Positions 8,445 through 18,108 of a stretch of 64,000 nucleotides of DNA are shown piece by piece. Origin of the DNA: Lachnospiraceae bacterium (GTDB lineage: Bacteria > Bacillota > Clostridia > Lachnospirales > Lachnospiraceae); the NCBI GenBank assembly GCA_015057525.1, contig SVEE01000001.1:1-64000 (forward strand). Direction: 5' to 3'. The translations under genes were made by a program, and so were the position numbers. Each line of letters opens with the position of its first letter. The first letter of the stretch is position 1. A model generated the notes under the pieces. It was not told the origin of the DNA and searched no databases. It saw only the letters and a list, made by a program, of their open reading frames with translations.

Positions 8445-9953
8445 ATGAACAAACACACGAAGAAAAAACATTTACTTACATTTCTTGTTCTTATGTTGCT
8501 TTTTGTTTTAACAGGCTGTGGTAATAAGCAGGAAGCATCAGATGTACACGGAATCGAAGATTTGGATGGCAAAAAAATAGGTGTACAGATTGGTACCACA
8601 GGTGATATCTATGTATCTGATTATGAGGGAGATGAGGCAGGTACAGTTGTAGAAAGATACAACAAGGGTAATGATGCAATATCATCTTTAAAAAATGGAA
8701 AAATTGATTGCGTTGTAATTGATGAAGAGCCAGCTAAGGCATTTGTTAAAAGAAATCCAGACCTTAGTATATTGGAAGAAGAATTCACTATTGAGGAATA
8801 TGCTGTATGTATAGCTAAAGAAAATACTCAGCTTTTAAATGATTTCAATGCTGCACTTGCTGAGTTAAAGGAAGAGGGAACACTGGACAAAATAATATCT
8901 CATTATCTTGCAGACGAGGATGACGGTTACGAGTATGTTAGCCCTGAAGGACTTGATTATTCAAATGGTGAGCTTGTAATGGCTACAAATGCATCCTTCC
9001 CACCATATGAGTATTATGAAGAAGGCGAAATTGTAGGTATTGATGCTGATATGGCTAAAGCTATTGCGGACAAGCTCAATATGAAGCTGGTTATCGAGGA
9101 TATGGAATTCGATACAATTATAACAGCTGTTCAGGGTGGTAAGGCAGACATAGGTGTTGCAGGAATGACTATAACAGAGGATAGACTTGAAAATGTTAAT
9201 TTCTCTGAGCCTTATACAATAGCTAAACAGGTTATTGTTGTAAGAAATGGTAAAGATGCAACATTTACATCTATCAAGGATAGCTTCTATCAGAACTTCA
9301 TCGAGGATGATAGATATGAATATATTTTATCAGGTTTAAGAAATACAATAATAATTGCTCTTTTGGCAGTACTTCTCGGTGTAATAATCGGATTCGTAAT
9401 TGCTGTAATTCGAGCTACACATGATAAGACAGGGGGATTAAAAATACTTAATTTCCTTTGCAGGGTATATATCACAATTATTCGTGGAACACCAACCATG
9501 ATTCAGCTGCTTATCATATATTACGTTATATTTGCATCATCAAATATAAGTAAAATATTGGTTGCATCTCTTGCCTTTGGTATCAACTCAGGTGCGTATG
9601 TAGCTGAGATAATAAGAGGTGGTATTATGTCTCTTGACCAGGGACAGTTTGAGGGAGCAAGAAGTTTAGGACTCACTCATACTCAGACAATGGTGCACAT
9701 AATACTTCCACAGACCTTTAAAAATACATTGCCAGCGTTGGCTAACGAATTTATAGTCTTAATAAAGGAAACATCAATCAGTGGATACATTGGTCTTATG
9801 GACCTTACTATGGCAGGAAATATTATACGTGGTAATACTTACCAGGCATTTTTCCCACTCATTGCGGTGGCTATAATTTACCTGATTATAGTTCTTGTGC
9901 TTTCAGCAGGTGTAAATAAGCTTGAAAGGAGTTTGAAGAAAAATGAGCGATAA
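8445..9953 (+). CDS. Amino-acid ABC importer: permuted substrate-binding lipoprotein fused to permease
   Basis: 502 aa. Signal peptide with lipobox VLTGC (Cys25). Residues about 36-157 match the second half of a family-3 solute-binding protein ([16 protein letters not shown], then [12 protein letters not shown], then [11 protein letters not shown]). Residues about 176-268 match the first half ([15 protein letters not shown], then [14 protein letters not shown], then [18 protein letters not shown]). The halves are therefore in reversed order compared with GlnH/HisJ. Residues about 293-500 are a GlnP/HisM-type permease with the EAA loop EGARSLGL. The ATPase gene overlaps by 11 bases. Substrate is probably a polar amino acid. 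The permuted order is directly visible; that it still binds ligand is inference. Confidence 0.88.
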   Translation: MNKHTKKKHLLTFLVLMLLFVLTGCGNKQEASDVHGIEDLDGKKIGVQIGTTGDIYVSDYEGDEAGTVVERYNKGNDAISSLKNGKIDCVVIDEEPAKAFVKRNPDLSILEEEFTIEEYAVCIAKENTQLLNDFNAALAELKEEGTLDKIISHYLADEDDGYEYVSPEGLDYSNGELVMATNASFPPYEYYEEGEIVGIDADMAKAIADKLNMKLVIEDMEFDTIITAVQGGKADIGVAGMTITEDRLENVNFSEPYTIAKQVIVVRNGKDATFTSIKDSFYQNFIEDDRYEYILSGLRNTIIIALLAVLLGVIIGFVIAVIRATHDKTGGLKILNFLCRVYITIIRGTPTMIQLLIIYYVIFASSNISKILVASLAFGINSGAYVAEIIRGGIMSLDQGQFEGARSLGLTHTQTMVHIILPQTFKNTLPALANEFIVLIKETSISGYIGLMDLTMAGNIIRGNTYQAFFPLIAVAIIYLIIVLVLSAGVNKLERSLKKNER

Positions 9954-10683
9954 TAAATGTATAATTAAAGTAGAAAATATGAGCAAAGCCTTCGGTGATA
10001 ATGCAGTATTAGAAAATATAAATACCGAGGTGCAACGCGGAGACATTATTGCAGTAATCGGTCCTTCAGGATGTGGTAAGTCAACATTTATAAGAACATT
10101 AAATCTTCTTGAGGTACCAGATTCAGGAAGCATCTTAATTGATGGTGTTGATATAATGGATAAGAAGGTTGATATTAATAAGATGCGCCAGAAGGTGGGA
10201 ATGGTATTCCAGCATTTCAACTTGTTTCCAAATCTTACAATAAAGGATAATATTGCCATTGCGCCAATAAAGACTAAGCAGATGAGCAAGGAGGAGGCAT
10301 ATAAGAAGGCTGAGGAACTTCTTGAAAGAGTTGGGCTTGCGGATAAGGCGGATGCATATCCAGATACCCTTTCAGGTGGTCAAAAGCAGAGAATTGCCAT
10401 AGTTAGAGCCCTTGCTATGAATCCAGAAGTAATTTTGTTTGATGAGCCTACATCAGCTCTTGACCCTGAGATGGTAAAAGAGGTATTAAACCTTATTCAG
10501 GACCTTGCCAAGGATGGAATGACAATGGTTATTGTTACTCACGAAATGGGATTTGCACGACAGGTTGCAAATAGAGTTATGTTCTTTGATGAAAAAGGAA
10601 TCAAAGAAGAGGGTACTCCTGAAGAATTATTTGATAATCCACAAAGTGACAGACTTAAGAGTTTTCTTTCTATGGTTATGTAA
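9943..10683 (+). CDS. glnQ: Amino-acid ABC transporter ATP-binding protein (GlnQ family)
   Basis: 246-aa ATPase with Walker [11 protein letters not shown]-loop VFQHFNLFP, signature LSGGQKQR, Walker B VILFDEP and switch histidine VTHE. It belongs to the polar amino-acid subfamily. It overlaps the fused binding-protein/permease gene by 11 bases, so the two are translationally coupled and together form a full importer. The exact amino acid is unknown. A terminator follows at 10686-10753. Confidence 0.93.
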   Translation: MSDNKCIIKVENMSKAFGDNAVLENINTEVQRGDIIAVIGPSGCGKSTFIRTLNLLEVPDSGSILIDGVDIMDKKVDINKMRQKVGMVFQHFNLFPNLTIKDNIAIAPIKTKQMSKEEAYKKAEELLERVGLADKADAYPDTLSGGQKQRIAIVRALAMNPEVILFDEPTSALDPEMVKEVLNLIQDLAKDGMTMVIVTHEMGFARQVANRVMFFDEKGIKEEGTPEELFDNPQSDRLKSFLSMVM

Positions 10684-10685
10684 TA

Positions 10686-10753
10686 AAAAAACTTACAGGT
10701 TATGATATGTATTCGGAATTATGGACATATATCTAATCTGTAAGCTTTTTTTT
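10686..10753 (+). terminator. Terminator after glnQ
   Basis: Stem CTTACAG (10692-10698) / CTGTAAG (10738-10744) with a long loop, flanked by A6 on the left and a T-tract from about 10746 on the right. The loop of about 39 bases is larger than usual but contains further weak pairing. Confidence 0.6.
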
Positions 10754-10915
10754 ATTAAAGACGTATTTAATGCTATGGATTTGATAAAATGTATCAAAAT
10801 GAGAAAAATGGTGGAAATATTGGGTAAAACCATATATAGTAAATATGTATGAGTAAATAGAATTAAACATAAACTTATAAAAGTACGTTATATTAAAATA
10901 AGGCAGGTGATTTAT

Positions 10916-11701
10916 ATGAAGGAAGTAATGCTTGCGGTTTGGATTCCTTTTTTAGGAACCACACTAGGCTCAGCATGTGTCTTCTTTATGAAAGATAAAC
11001 TTAATGATAAGGTGCAAAAAGCTTTATCAGGATTCGCAGCAGGTGTAATGATTGCTGCATCCGTATGGTCGTTACTTATACCAGCTATGAATATGGCCGA
11101 CGAAAATGGTATGGGCAAAATGTCGTTTGTGCCTGCGGCAGTTGGTCTATTGTTAGGTGTATTTTTTCTCCTTCTGTTAGATGTACTGATACCACATTTG
11201 CATGTCAATGAAGAGGAAGCAGAAGGTCCAAAGGTTTCATTAAAAAAATCAACAATGCTTATTTTAGCAGTTACGCTTCATAACATTCCAGAGGGTATGG
11301 CAGTAGGTGTAACCTTTGCTGGTATGTTATCAGGAGAAAGCACAATCACATTTATGGGAGCAATGGCTCTTGCTATTGGTATTGCCATACAAAATTTCCC
11401 TGAAGGTGCAATTATATCCATGCCTGTTTGTGCGGCAGGCGAGGGCAAAGGTAAAGCATTTTTATATGGTACATTATCAGGTATAGTTGAACCTTTAGGT
11501 GCGCTACTTACAATATGGCTTTCTAGCTACTTTGTTGGTATAATGCCATATTTATTAGCCTTTGCGGCAGGTGCTATGATATACGTTGTTGTGGAAGAAC
11601 TGATACCTGAATCAGCTGCAGGAGAGCATTCTAATATAGGAACAATAGGCTTTGCTATAGGATTTGTACTCATGATGATTCTTGATGTTGTTCTTGGATA
11701 A
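10916..11701 (+). CDS. ZIP family divalent metal transporter
   Basis: 261-aa membrane protein with about eight helices. The two metal-binding helices carry HNIPEGMAVGV and NFPEGAIISMP, the hallmark of the ZupT/GufA branch of ZIP transporters, which import Zn(II), Fe(II) or Mn(II). ATG 10916 is chosen over GTG 10907 because AGGTGA lies 5 bases upstream of the ATG. The loop between helices 3 and 4 is short and not His-rich. It is monocistronic with its own upstream region (10754-10915), where I see no DtxR-type operator like those at feo. Confidence 0.9.
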   Translation: MKEVMLAVWIPFLGTTLGSACVFFMKDKLNDKVQKALSGFAAGVMIAASVWSLLIPAMNMADENGMGKMSFVPAAVGLLLGVFFLLLLDVLIPHLHVNEEEAEGPKVSLKKSTMLILAVTLHNIPEGMAVGVTFAGMLSGESTITFMGAMALAIGIAIQNFPEGAIISMPVCAAGEGKGKAFLYGTLSGIVEPLGALLTIWLSSYFVGIMPYLLAFAAGAMIYVVVEELIPESAAGEHSNIGTIGFAIGFVLMMILDVVLG

Positions 11702-11743
11702 TTTTTTTATAATATACAATACTATATTTTAGGAGGTGCACTT

Positions 11744-12394
11744 ATGAACGAAAAAGTAATTAACAAATTATCATACGGTCTATTTGTATGTACAGCTAAA
11801 GAGGGTGACAAGGATAATGGTTGTATTATCAATACTGTCATGCAGGTTACAGCTGATCCATTAAGAATAATGGTAGCAATCAACAAACTTAATTACACTC
11901 ATGACATGGTTATGAGAACAAAGAAATGTAATATTTCCATTATTAGTGAAGATGCAAAATTTGATTTATTCAAGCATTTTGGTTTCCAGTCAGGAAAGGA
12001 TGTTAATAAATTTAGTACAACATCAGGTCAGTGGATGGCAGACAATATGAATTTCTGTATAACTACACCTAACGATGTTAAATGCATAACTAAAGGAACT
12101 AACGGACATATTTCTCTATATGTAGAAAACACTTTAGATTTAGAAACGCACACATTATTCATATGTAGAGTTGTAGATGGTGAAGTTCTCTCGGATGTTC
12201 CATCTGCCACATACGATTACTACCACAAACATATAAAAGAGGATATGCAGAAAGTGGGAACAACTCCTGAAGGTGCAACCATATGGAGATGTAAAATCTG
12301 TGGCTTCGAATATGTAGGCGACGAATTACCAGCCGACTATATTTGCCCACTCTGTAAGCATCCGGCGTCAGACTTCGAAAAGGTAGAAAAATAA
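11744..12394 (+). CDS. Flavin reductase-rubredoxin fusion (high-molecular-weight rubredoxin type)
   Basis: 216 aa. Residues about 1-155 form a flavin-reductase-like FMN-binding domain. Residues about 170-216 are a rubredoxin with two Cys-x2-Cys knuckles (CKICGFEY and CPLCKHPA). In acetogens and clostridia such proteins pass electrons from NAD(P)H to flavodiiron proteins for NO or O2 removal. That role here is inference, since no flavodiiron gene is in the window. ATG 11744 follows TAGGAGGTGC. The last codon and stop lie inside the terminal repeat of the large palindrome that follows. Confidence 0.88.
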   Translation: MNEKVINKLSYGLFVCTAKEGDKDNGCIINTVMQVTADPLRIMVAINKLNYTHDMVMRTKKCNISIISEDAKFDLFKHFGFQSGKDVNKFSTTSGQWMADNMNFCITTPNDVKCITKGTNGHISLYVENTLDLETHTLFICRVVDGEVLSDVPSATYDYYHKHIKEDMQKVGTTPEGATIWRCKICGFEYVGDELPADYICPLCKHPASDFEKVEK

Positions 12395-13017
12395 TCATCC
12401 ACTCTGGGGCTTTGGTACTGCAACTAACTGCATATTCTTTGACACCCTACACTTCCCGTTGTATGTAATTGGTTTGTCATATCCTGGTGGAAGATTTTCC
12501 GAAATATCATTATTTTGATTTTCCGATGAAATACACCGCGTGGTATATGTTTGAGGGATTGCCCATAGACTAAGGCATATATTAGTTCTAAATGTTACTC
12601 AAAAAATTTTTGTAATATCTATCATAGTTGGTTTACGATTTTCGATTAAACTTTGCGTTTTGAAACTCGTACTCAGAATAAAGACTCCCCATAAATTTGT
12701 GAAACAATTTATGGGGAGCCTTTTATTCTCAGCACTCAAACACTCAAAACGCAAAGTATTAATCGTAAACCTAACTATGATGATATTACAGAAAAATTTT
12801 TTGAAAATAACATTTTAGAACTAATATATGCCTTAGCCTATGTGGCAATCTCGAGTTCATACCAAAGCGGTGTAAATCAAACATCGGAAAATCAAAATAA
12901 TAGATATTTCAAAAATCTATCCACGGATATACAAACCAATTACATACAACGGGAAGTGTAGGGTGTCATAAGATATCATATACTGCAGTACCAAAGTCCC
13001 AGAGGGATGATTATTTT
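12388..13017. repeat. Giant imperfect palindrome spanning a convergent intergenic region (630 bp)
   Basis: Left arm 12388-12696, right arm 12706-13017, in inverted orientation over their full length. The outermost block AAAATAATCATCC is the same on both sides and contains the last Lys codon and TAA stop of both the rubredoxin gene and upp. Long exact blocks include a 38-bp match (12440-12477 with 12931-12968) and a 23-bp match (12570-12592 with 12814-12836). These are separated by short mismatched or indel stretches. The centre is a bidirectional terminator (12676-12729). No coding frame is convincing inside, and I see no transposase. Confidence 0.95.
12676..12729. terminator. Bidirectional terminator at the centre of palindrome 1
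   Basis: Stem CTCCCCATAAATT / AATTTATGGGGAG with an A-rich left flank (GAATAAA) and a T-rich right flank (TTTTATTC). It could serve both the rubredoxin gene and upp. It sits exactly where the two long arms meet. Confidence 0.8.
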
Positions 13018-13640
13018 GTACCGAAGATTCTGTCGCCGGCATCACCGAGACCTGGGCAAATATAGGCGTCGTCGTTTAATTCACGGTCAAGCTGTCCGAT
13101 GTATATTTCTATGTCAGGGTGTGCTTCAGATAAGGCTTTGAGACCTTCTGGCGCAGCTATTATTGCCATAAATTTGATGTTGGAACCACCTTCGTTTTTG
13201 ATTTTTGAGATGGCATCTATGGCTGAACCACCAGTTGCCAACATAGGGTCAGTAACGATTATAGGGCGGTCTGCAATTGGCTGTGGAAGTTTGCAATAGT
13301 ATTGCTGTGGGAGATGAGTTAACTCATCTCGGTATAAACCTATGTGACCGACTTTAGCTGCTGGAAGAAGGGCAAGTAAGCCACTTACCATACCAAGGCC
13401 TGCTCGGAGTATTGGTATGATGGCAGGTTTTCTTCCTGCAAGAATTGGTGACATGCAAGGTTCAATAGGGGTTTCTATTCTGATATCTTCGAGAGGTAAA
13501 TCTCTAAAAGCTTCATAGCCCATAAGCATAGCCACTTCATCTGTAAGTTTTCTAAATTCGTTGGTGCCTGTGTTCTTGTCTCGTAAAAGAGAAATCTTGT
13601 GCTTGATTAAAGGGTGATCTAGAATGTGTACATTATTCAT
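13011..13640 (-). CDS. upp: Uracil phosphoribosyltransferase
   Basis: 209 aa, the usual length for Upp. It converts uracil plus PRPP to UMP in pyrimidine salvage. The PRPP-binding motif [14 protein letters not shown] and the C-terminal uracil-binding region [17 protein letters not shown] are intact. It is convergent with the rubredoxin fusion gene, and its last codon and stop are part of the giant palindrome. It appears to be monocistronic. Confidence 0.96.
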   Translation of the reverse strand: MNNVHILDHPLIKHKISLLRDKNTGTNEFRKLTDEVAMLMGYEAFRDLPLEDIRIETPIEPCMSPILAGRKPAIIPILRAGLGMVSGLLALLPAAKVGHIGLYRDELTHLPQQYYCKLPQPIADRPIIVTDPMLATGGSAIDAISKIKNEGGSNIKFMAIIAAPEGLKALSEAHPDIEIYIGQLDRELNDDAYICPGLGDAGDRIFGTK

Positions 13641-13829
13641 GGCCGCTTACCTTTTATGACAAAGTCATATCCTTTCTTTTGAAAAATATGTAAAGAAATA
13701 CAGACAAAAAAGTCAAAATTCTTTGAATATAGTATAACACAAAAGTGTAGATAAATGATATAGAAATAACCTATATTTTATTTGATATGTTAACGGTGTT
13801 TTTATATAATTAGGAGTAGAAAATGCGAG

Positions 13830-15155
13830 GTGTCAGGAATAGTGATTCAAGGCGAAGATAATATCAAAGAATTAAATATAGATAAAGTAGAGAAACTTGC
13901 TAAAGATTTGATTAAATTGGCACAGGACACTATAACTGTAAGATTTAGATTTTTAGATGTTGCCTTATCAAAGGTAAAATTCATTTCAAAAAATGAATTG
14001 GGAGGATTTTATACAGATGGAGACAACATATACTATGATGCCAAATTTATACTAAAGAAGTATATGGAAGAACCAGGAATAGGGATAAGAGGAATCCTTC
14101 ACATGTTGTTGCATTGTATTTTTATGCATCAGTTTAGATATGATGGATTAGATAGAGAATATTGGGATTTAGCCACAGATATAGCCGTTGAAAATATTAT
14201 ATTGGAATTGGAATTTCAACCTGCTAATTTATCCAACGATTCTGTGAAGAAAAATGAAATAGAAAAAATAAAAAGAAAAGTAAATAATTTAACAGCAGAT
14301 AAAATATATAGAGAATTTATGACTACTCCTTTGGATAATGAGGTTAAAGAAAGGTATGGAAATATTTTCGCTGTAGATATGCATGATTGGTGGGCTAAAG
14401 AGGAAAAATCAGAGCTTATAATAACCGAAGAACAATGGAAAAAAATAAGCAGACGTATCAAATCAGAAATTGATAATTTTTCAAAGGGTAAAGAAATTTC
14501 AGAGAGCTTAAAAAAGAATCTGTCAAAGGCTAATGCTGACAGATATGATTACAGACAAATATTAGAGAGATTTACTGTTTTGGGCGAGGAGATTATCGCA
14601 AGTGAGGATGAGTTTGATTATGTATATTATACATATGGTCTTACTCATTATGGCAATATGCCACTGATAGAACCTTTGGAATATAGGGAAGTAAAGAAGG
14701 TAAAGGAGTTTGTTATAGCTATTGACACTTCTGCATCCTGCAGTGGTGAGTTAATAAATAGATTTATTACAAAAACTTATAATATATTAAAGAGTACAGA
14801 AAACTTTTTCAATAAAATTAATATACATATTATTCAGTGTGATTCCAATATACAAATGGATACAAAAATAAGCAGCGAAGTGGAGTTTCATGATTTTATA
14901 CAAAAAGGTGAAATAAAAGGCTATGGTGCTACCGATTTTCGACCTGTATTTAAACACGTAGAGGAACTTAAAAATAATGGCGAGTTTGAGAATTTAAAAG
15001 GGCTTATTTATTTTACCGATGGATATGGGATTTATCCAGAAAATATTCCGGATTATGATGTTATTTTTGCATTTTTAGACGAGGATGAAGCACAACGAAA
15101 TGTTCCTGGATGGGCTATAAAAATTATAATGGAGGATGAGCTTGATGAATATTAA
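13830..15155 (+). CDS. Putative metallopeptidase / VWA-like protein (DUF2201 type)
   Basis: 441 aa. The N-terminal half looks like the metallopeptidase-like DUF2201 domain (GILHMLLHCIFMHQF, a His-rich helix in place of a canonical HEXXH). The C-terminal part is a VWA-like fold opening FVIAIDTSASCSGEL, a nearly complete MIDAS (D-x-S-x-S). This domain pair is typically encoded next to a MoxR AAA ATPase, as here, and probably acts in assembly or maturation of other proteins; the client is unknown. The start is uncertain: GTG 13830 has a poor ribosome binding site. The good site TAGGAG (13810-13815) serves ATG 13823, which is out of frame and reads only 12 codons. Confidence 0.8.
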   Translation: MSGIVIQGEDNIKELNIDKVEKLAKDLIKLAQDTITVRFRFLDVALSKVKFISKNELGGFYTDGDNIYYDAKFILKKYMEEPGIGIRGILHMLLHCIFMHQFRYDGLDREYWDLATDIAVENIILELEFQPANLSNDSVKKNEIEKIKRKVNNLTADKIYREFMTTPLDNEVKERYGNIFAVDMHDWWAKEEKSELIITEEQWKKISRRIKSEIDNFSKGKEISESLKKNLSKANADRYDYRQILERFTVLGEEIIASEDEFDYVYYTYGLTHYGNMPLIEPLEYREVKKVKEFVIAIDTSASCSGELINRFITKTYNILKSTENFFNKINIHIIQCDSNIQMDTKISSEVEFHDFIQKGEIKGYGATDFRPVFKHVEELKNNGEFENLKGLIYFTDGYGIYPENIPDYDVIFAFLDEDEAQRNVPGWAIKIIMEDELDEY

Positions 15156-16644
15156 CGAGGCTAAAGAATATATTAAAAATTCTATACAGGTATATCTGAA
15201 AAAAGACGAATTTGGAGATTATAGAATTCCTGTAGTGAGACAGAGACCTATATTTTTATTGGGAGCACCAGGTATTGGTAAAACTGCTATTATGGAACAA
15301 ATTGCTCAGGAACTTTCCATAGCTCTTGTTTCGTATTCTATGACTCATCACACAAGACAGTCGGCATTAGGGCTTCCTTTTATCAAACATAAGTCCTATG
15401 AGGGAATGGAGTATGATGTATCTGAATATACCATGAGTGAGATTATTGCATCCATATATGAAATTATGGAAAATAGTGGTGTTAAAGAGGGCATACTATT
15501 TTTGGATGAGATAAATTGTGTGTCTGAAACTTTAGCACCATCCATGCTACAGTTTCTGCAGTACAAGGTATTTGGGAAACACAAGGTTCCAGATGGATGG
15601 GTAATAGTAACTGCAGGAAATCCTCCTGAGTATAACAAATCAGTTAAGGAATTTGATGTTGTAACTATGGATAGGTTAAAGGTGCTTACTGTGGAAGCAG
15701 ACTATCCTACATGGAAAACTTACGCTGTTGAAAGAAATATTCATAGCGCAATAATAAATTTTCTTGAAATAAAAAAGGAATATTTTTATCATATGGAGAC
15801 TACTGCTAAAGGAAGGTCATATGTTACAGCTAGAGGCTGGGAGGACCTTTCTGAAATTATACATATGTACGAGGAGGAAGGACTTTTAGTAGAAGAAAAT
15901 CTTATTTCTCAATATCTTAGAAATGAAAATGTGTCTAAGGAATTTTTTGCATATTACGAATTGTTTAATAAGTACAAAAAGCAATATGAATTAGAAAAAA
16001 TATTAGAGGGAGAAAATACAGAGGATGCCGTTAAAAAAGCCATGGAAGCGGAATTTGACGAAAGAATTTCTCTGCTAGGAATTCTTCTGGATAAGGTTCA
16101 ATCAGAAATAAAAGATGTAATTGAAGAATCGGAATATCTTACAGAACTTAAAACCATATTAATAACTTTAGATACTGAAAATGATCTTATAGATTCTTTA
16201 GATAAGAACATAAACCATAGAAACAAGTTATTGAATAATCTGGGTAAAGCTAACGCACTTTCTGTAACAGATAAGAAAAAGCATAAGAAAATAGTCAGAT
16301 TTTTATGTGAATCAAAAACTTGTATTTTAAATAACAGAGTCCTTGGAGAAGAAGGGTTTAATTATATAAAAGAAAAATATAATCAAAGTGTAATAGATAT
16401 GAAACAGAAAGTTTCTCTTAGTGATAAGCATATTCATAATTTATTTGAATTTACTGACAGAGCATTTAACAATGGTAACGAGATGCTTATACTTGTTACA
16501 GAGCTTACGGCTGGCAAATTTAGCTCTAAGTATATGTCTGTATTTGGTTCGACAGATTATCAAAAATATAGTGAGCTTTTATTGATTGGTGAAAGAAGGA
16601 ATCATATTATGGAAGATATTGATGAAATTTATCCATATTTATAG
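15145..16644 (+). CDS. MoxR-type AAA+ ATPase
   Basis: AAA+ ATPase with Walker A GAPGIGKT and Walker B ILFLDEIN in the first third, then a long charged helical C-terminal region. MoxR ATPases act as chaperones together with VWA proteins. The partner is the gene directly upstream, whose end overlaps by 11 bases. ATG 15145 (MNINEAKEYI) is preferred over ATG 15136, because GGAGG at 15131-15135 is 9 bases from the former and adjacent to the latter. At about 500 aa it is longer than classical MoxR (near 330), the excess being the C-terminal helical part. Confidence 0.85.
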   Translation: MNINEAKEYIKNSIQVYLKKDEFGDYRIPVVRQRPIFLLGAPGIGKTAIMEQIAQELSIALVSYSMTHHTRQSALGLPFIKHKSYEGMEYDVSEYTMSEIIASIYEIMENSGVKEGILFLDEINCVSETLAPSMLQFLQYKVFGKHKVPDGWVIVTAGNPPEYNKSVKEFDVVTMDRLKVLTVEADYPTWKTYAVERNIHSAIINFLEIKKEYFYHMETTAKGRSYVTARGWEDLSEIIHMYEEEGLLVEENLISQYLRNENVSKEFFAYYELFNKYKKQYELEKILEGENTEDAVKKAMEAEFDERISLLGILLDKVQSEIKDVIEESEYLTELKTILITLDTENDLIDSLDKNINHRNKLLNNLGKANALSVTDKKKHKKIVRFLCESKTCILNNRVLGEEGFNYIKEKYNQSVIDMKQKVSLSDKHIHNLFEFTDRAFNNGNEMLILVTELTAGKFSSKYMSVFGSTDYQKYSELLLIGERRNHIMEDIDEIYPYL

Positions 16645-16763
16645 ATGAGTTTACACGCTAATGTGCAAATATATTTATTGTAAAATAAATTAATCAAGGT
16701 TATAATGTAGCAAGTTGCATGAGTAAAACATTAACTATAAATATATAATAAGGAGAAAGAAAA

Positions 16764-18074
16764 ATGGCAGATGAATTAAAAAGAGATAGCGAAGCTACAG
16801 TGCTTATAACTGATGAACCAGTCAAGTTCGACCTTTCATCACAGGGAGCACCAATGGGAATGACACCACAGGGAACACCAGTAGCACCGGGAATGGCACC
16901 ACAGGGAGCGCCAATGCAGGGAATGCCAGTAGCACCGGGAATGGCACCACAGGGAGCACCAATGCAGGGGATGCCTGTAACACCGGGAATGGCACCACAG
17001 GGAGCACCAATGCAGGGGATGCCTGTAACACCAGGAATGCCTCCACAGGGAACACCAATGGGAATGGCACCACAGATGGCACCAGCAAAGCCTGCTAAGC
17101 AGAAGAAACCTAAGAAGGATAAGAAAAAATTATCAGGAGGAGCAATTGCAGGAATAATTATAGGTGTTCTTGTATTACTTGCTGGTATAGGCGTTGGAGT
17201 ATTCTTTATAATCAAGTCTATGTCACCTGATGAAGAGGAGATTAAAGCCGCACTTCCAGAGGAGATAACAAACTATATTCTTGATGGAGAAGAATATGAA
17301 TCAACAGTTGAAAGTGTTGTTATTATTGATAAAAAGTCAAGCAAAGAACTTGAGTGCGAAATCGTATTAGTAGATGATTATTTCGAGAGAACAGTTTACT
17401 GTGAAATGGAATTCGAAAAAGAAGATGGAGAATGGGAAGTAGATTCCTATGAGTATTCTGATGATGCCGAGATGGTTGTTAAGCATGCATATGCTGAAGC
17501 TATATTAGTTGAAAATGGCTATGCAAATGCTACATTTAAAGAGGATTTAACAGAGAAGAAATCTACATACTATCAGTTTGAGTATGATGTTGATGCAGAT
17601 GCTTTGTATGCAACTGTATCAGGAAGTGTTGTAGTGGAAATGTCTTTTGATGAATATTATGATGATGAAGAGAAGACTATTATCTATTCATATTCATACA
17701 TTGATGAGGATAATGTTGAATGTGTATGGAATTTAGCAGGAACGTACATTGAAGATGCAGATGTTGTAACAATGGGTATAACTATCACAGAGGAAGGTGA
17801 TGAGGAGTATACAGTATCGTTCTCATCTTCAGAGTTTGGTACAGCATCAGATGAGGCATATTCATATTTATATTCTGATTCAGCAGAGTTATGTGTATAT
17901 ACAACAAGTACTACACATTCATATATAGATTATTATCTCTATTTCACACCAAACTCATTTGAAGTAGAGGTATATGCATCTGATGATTCATATGATAACA
18001 TTACAATGAAACCTGGTCAGTATAGCCAGCAGGAAGAAGAGTCAGACTTTAACTTCGAAGATTATATAGATTAA
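16764..18074 (+). CDS. Membrane protein with Pro/Met/Gln-rich cytoplasmic repeats
   Basis: 436 aa. Residues about 25-110 are rich in Pro, Gly, Met and Gln, with three near-identical 16-residue units (MAPQGAPMQGMPVTPG type). A Lys-rich stretch follows (about 110-123), then one membrane helix (about 128-150) and an acidic extracytoplasmic C-terminal domain of about 285 residues rich in Tyr, Ser, Glu and Asp. There is no signal peptide. The orientation with the repeats inside follows from the positive charges before the helix. Function is unknown. The layout (disordered head, one helix, extracellular domain) is shared with other proteins in this window, at 6932 and 31602. Confidence 0.75.
   Translation: MADELKRDSEATVLITDEPVKFDLSSQGAPMGMTPQGTPVAPGMAPQGAPMQGMPVAPGMAPQGAPMQGMPVTPGMAPQGAPMQGMPVTPGMPPQGTPMGMAPQMAPAKPAKQKKPKKDKKKLSGGAIAGIIIGVLVLLAGIGVGVFFIIKSMSPDEEEIKAALPEEITNYILDGEEYESTVESVVIIDKKSSKELECEIVLVDDYFERTVYCEMEFEKEDGEWEVDSYEYSDDAEMVVKHAYAEAILVENGYANATFKEDLTEKKSTYYQFEYDVDADALYATVSGSVVVEMSFDEYYDDEEKTIIYSYSYIDEDNVECVWNLAGTYIEDADVVTMGITITEEGDEEYTVSFSSSEFGTASDEAYSYLYSDSAELCVYTTSTTHSYIDYYLYFTPNSFEVEVYASDDSYDNITMKPGQYSQQEEESDFNFEDYID
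16890..17033 (+). repeat. Three tandem 48-bp units inside the Pro-rich gene
   Basis: Units 16890-16937, 16938-16985 and 16986-17033, each starting GGAATGGCACCACAGGGAGC and encoding 16 residues. The last two are nearly identical in DNA, which suggests recent slippage or unequal crossover. Diverged partial units flank them on both sides. Confidence 0.9.
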
Positions 18075-18080
18075 TTCCAA

Positions 18081-18099
18081 AATACAAAATAGTTGTATT
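18081..18099. terminator. Weak hairpin between convergent genes
   Basis: Stem AATACAA / TTGTATT, loop AATAG, in the 34-base gap between the convergent Pro-rich and permease genes. It is AT-rich and short, so terminator strength is doubtful. Confidence 0.4.
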
Positions 18100-18108
18100 G
18101 ATTGTTAT

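Noticed and set aside
12395-13010. Palindromes considered as insertion sequences
   Set aside because: No transposase frame of useful length inside any of them, no clear target duplication, and the ends coincide with the stop codons of the host genes.
16890-17033. Tandem repeat as a CRISPR array
   Set aside because: Units are contiguous without unique spacers and lie in frame within a coding gene.
16700-17215. Antisense Pro-rich frames opposite the repeat-containing membrane protein
   Set aside because: They exist only because the 48-bp repeat is open in several frames. The plus-strand gene has a ribosome binding site, a membrane helix and a longer coding region.
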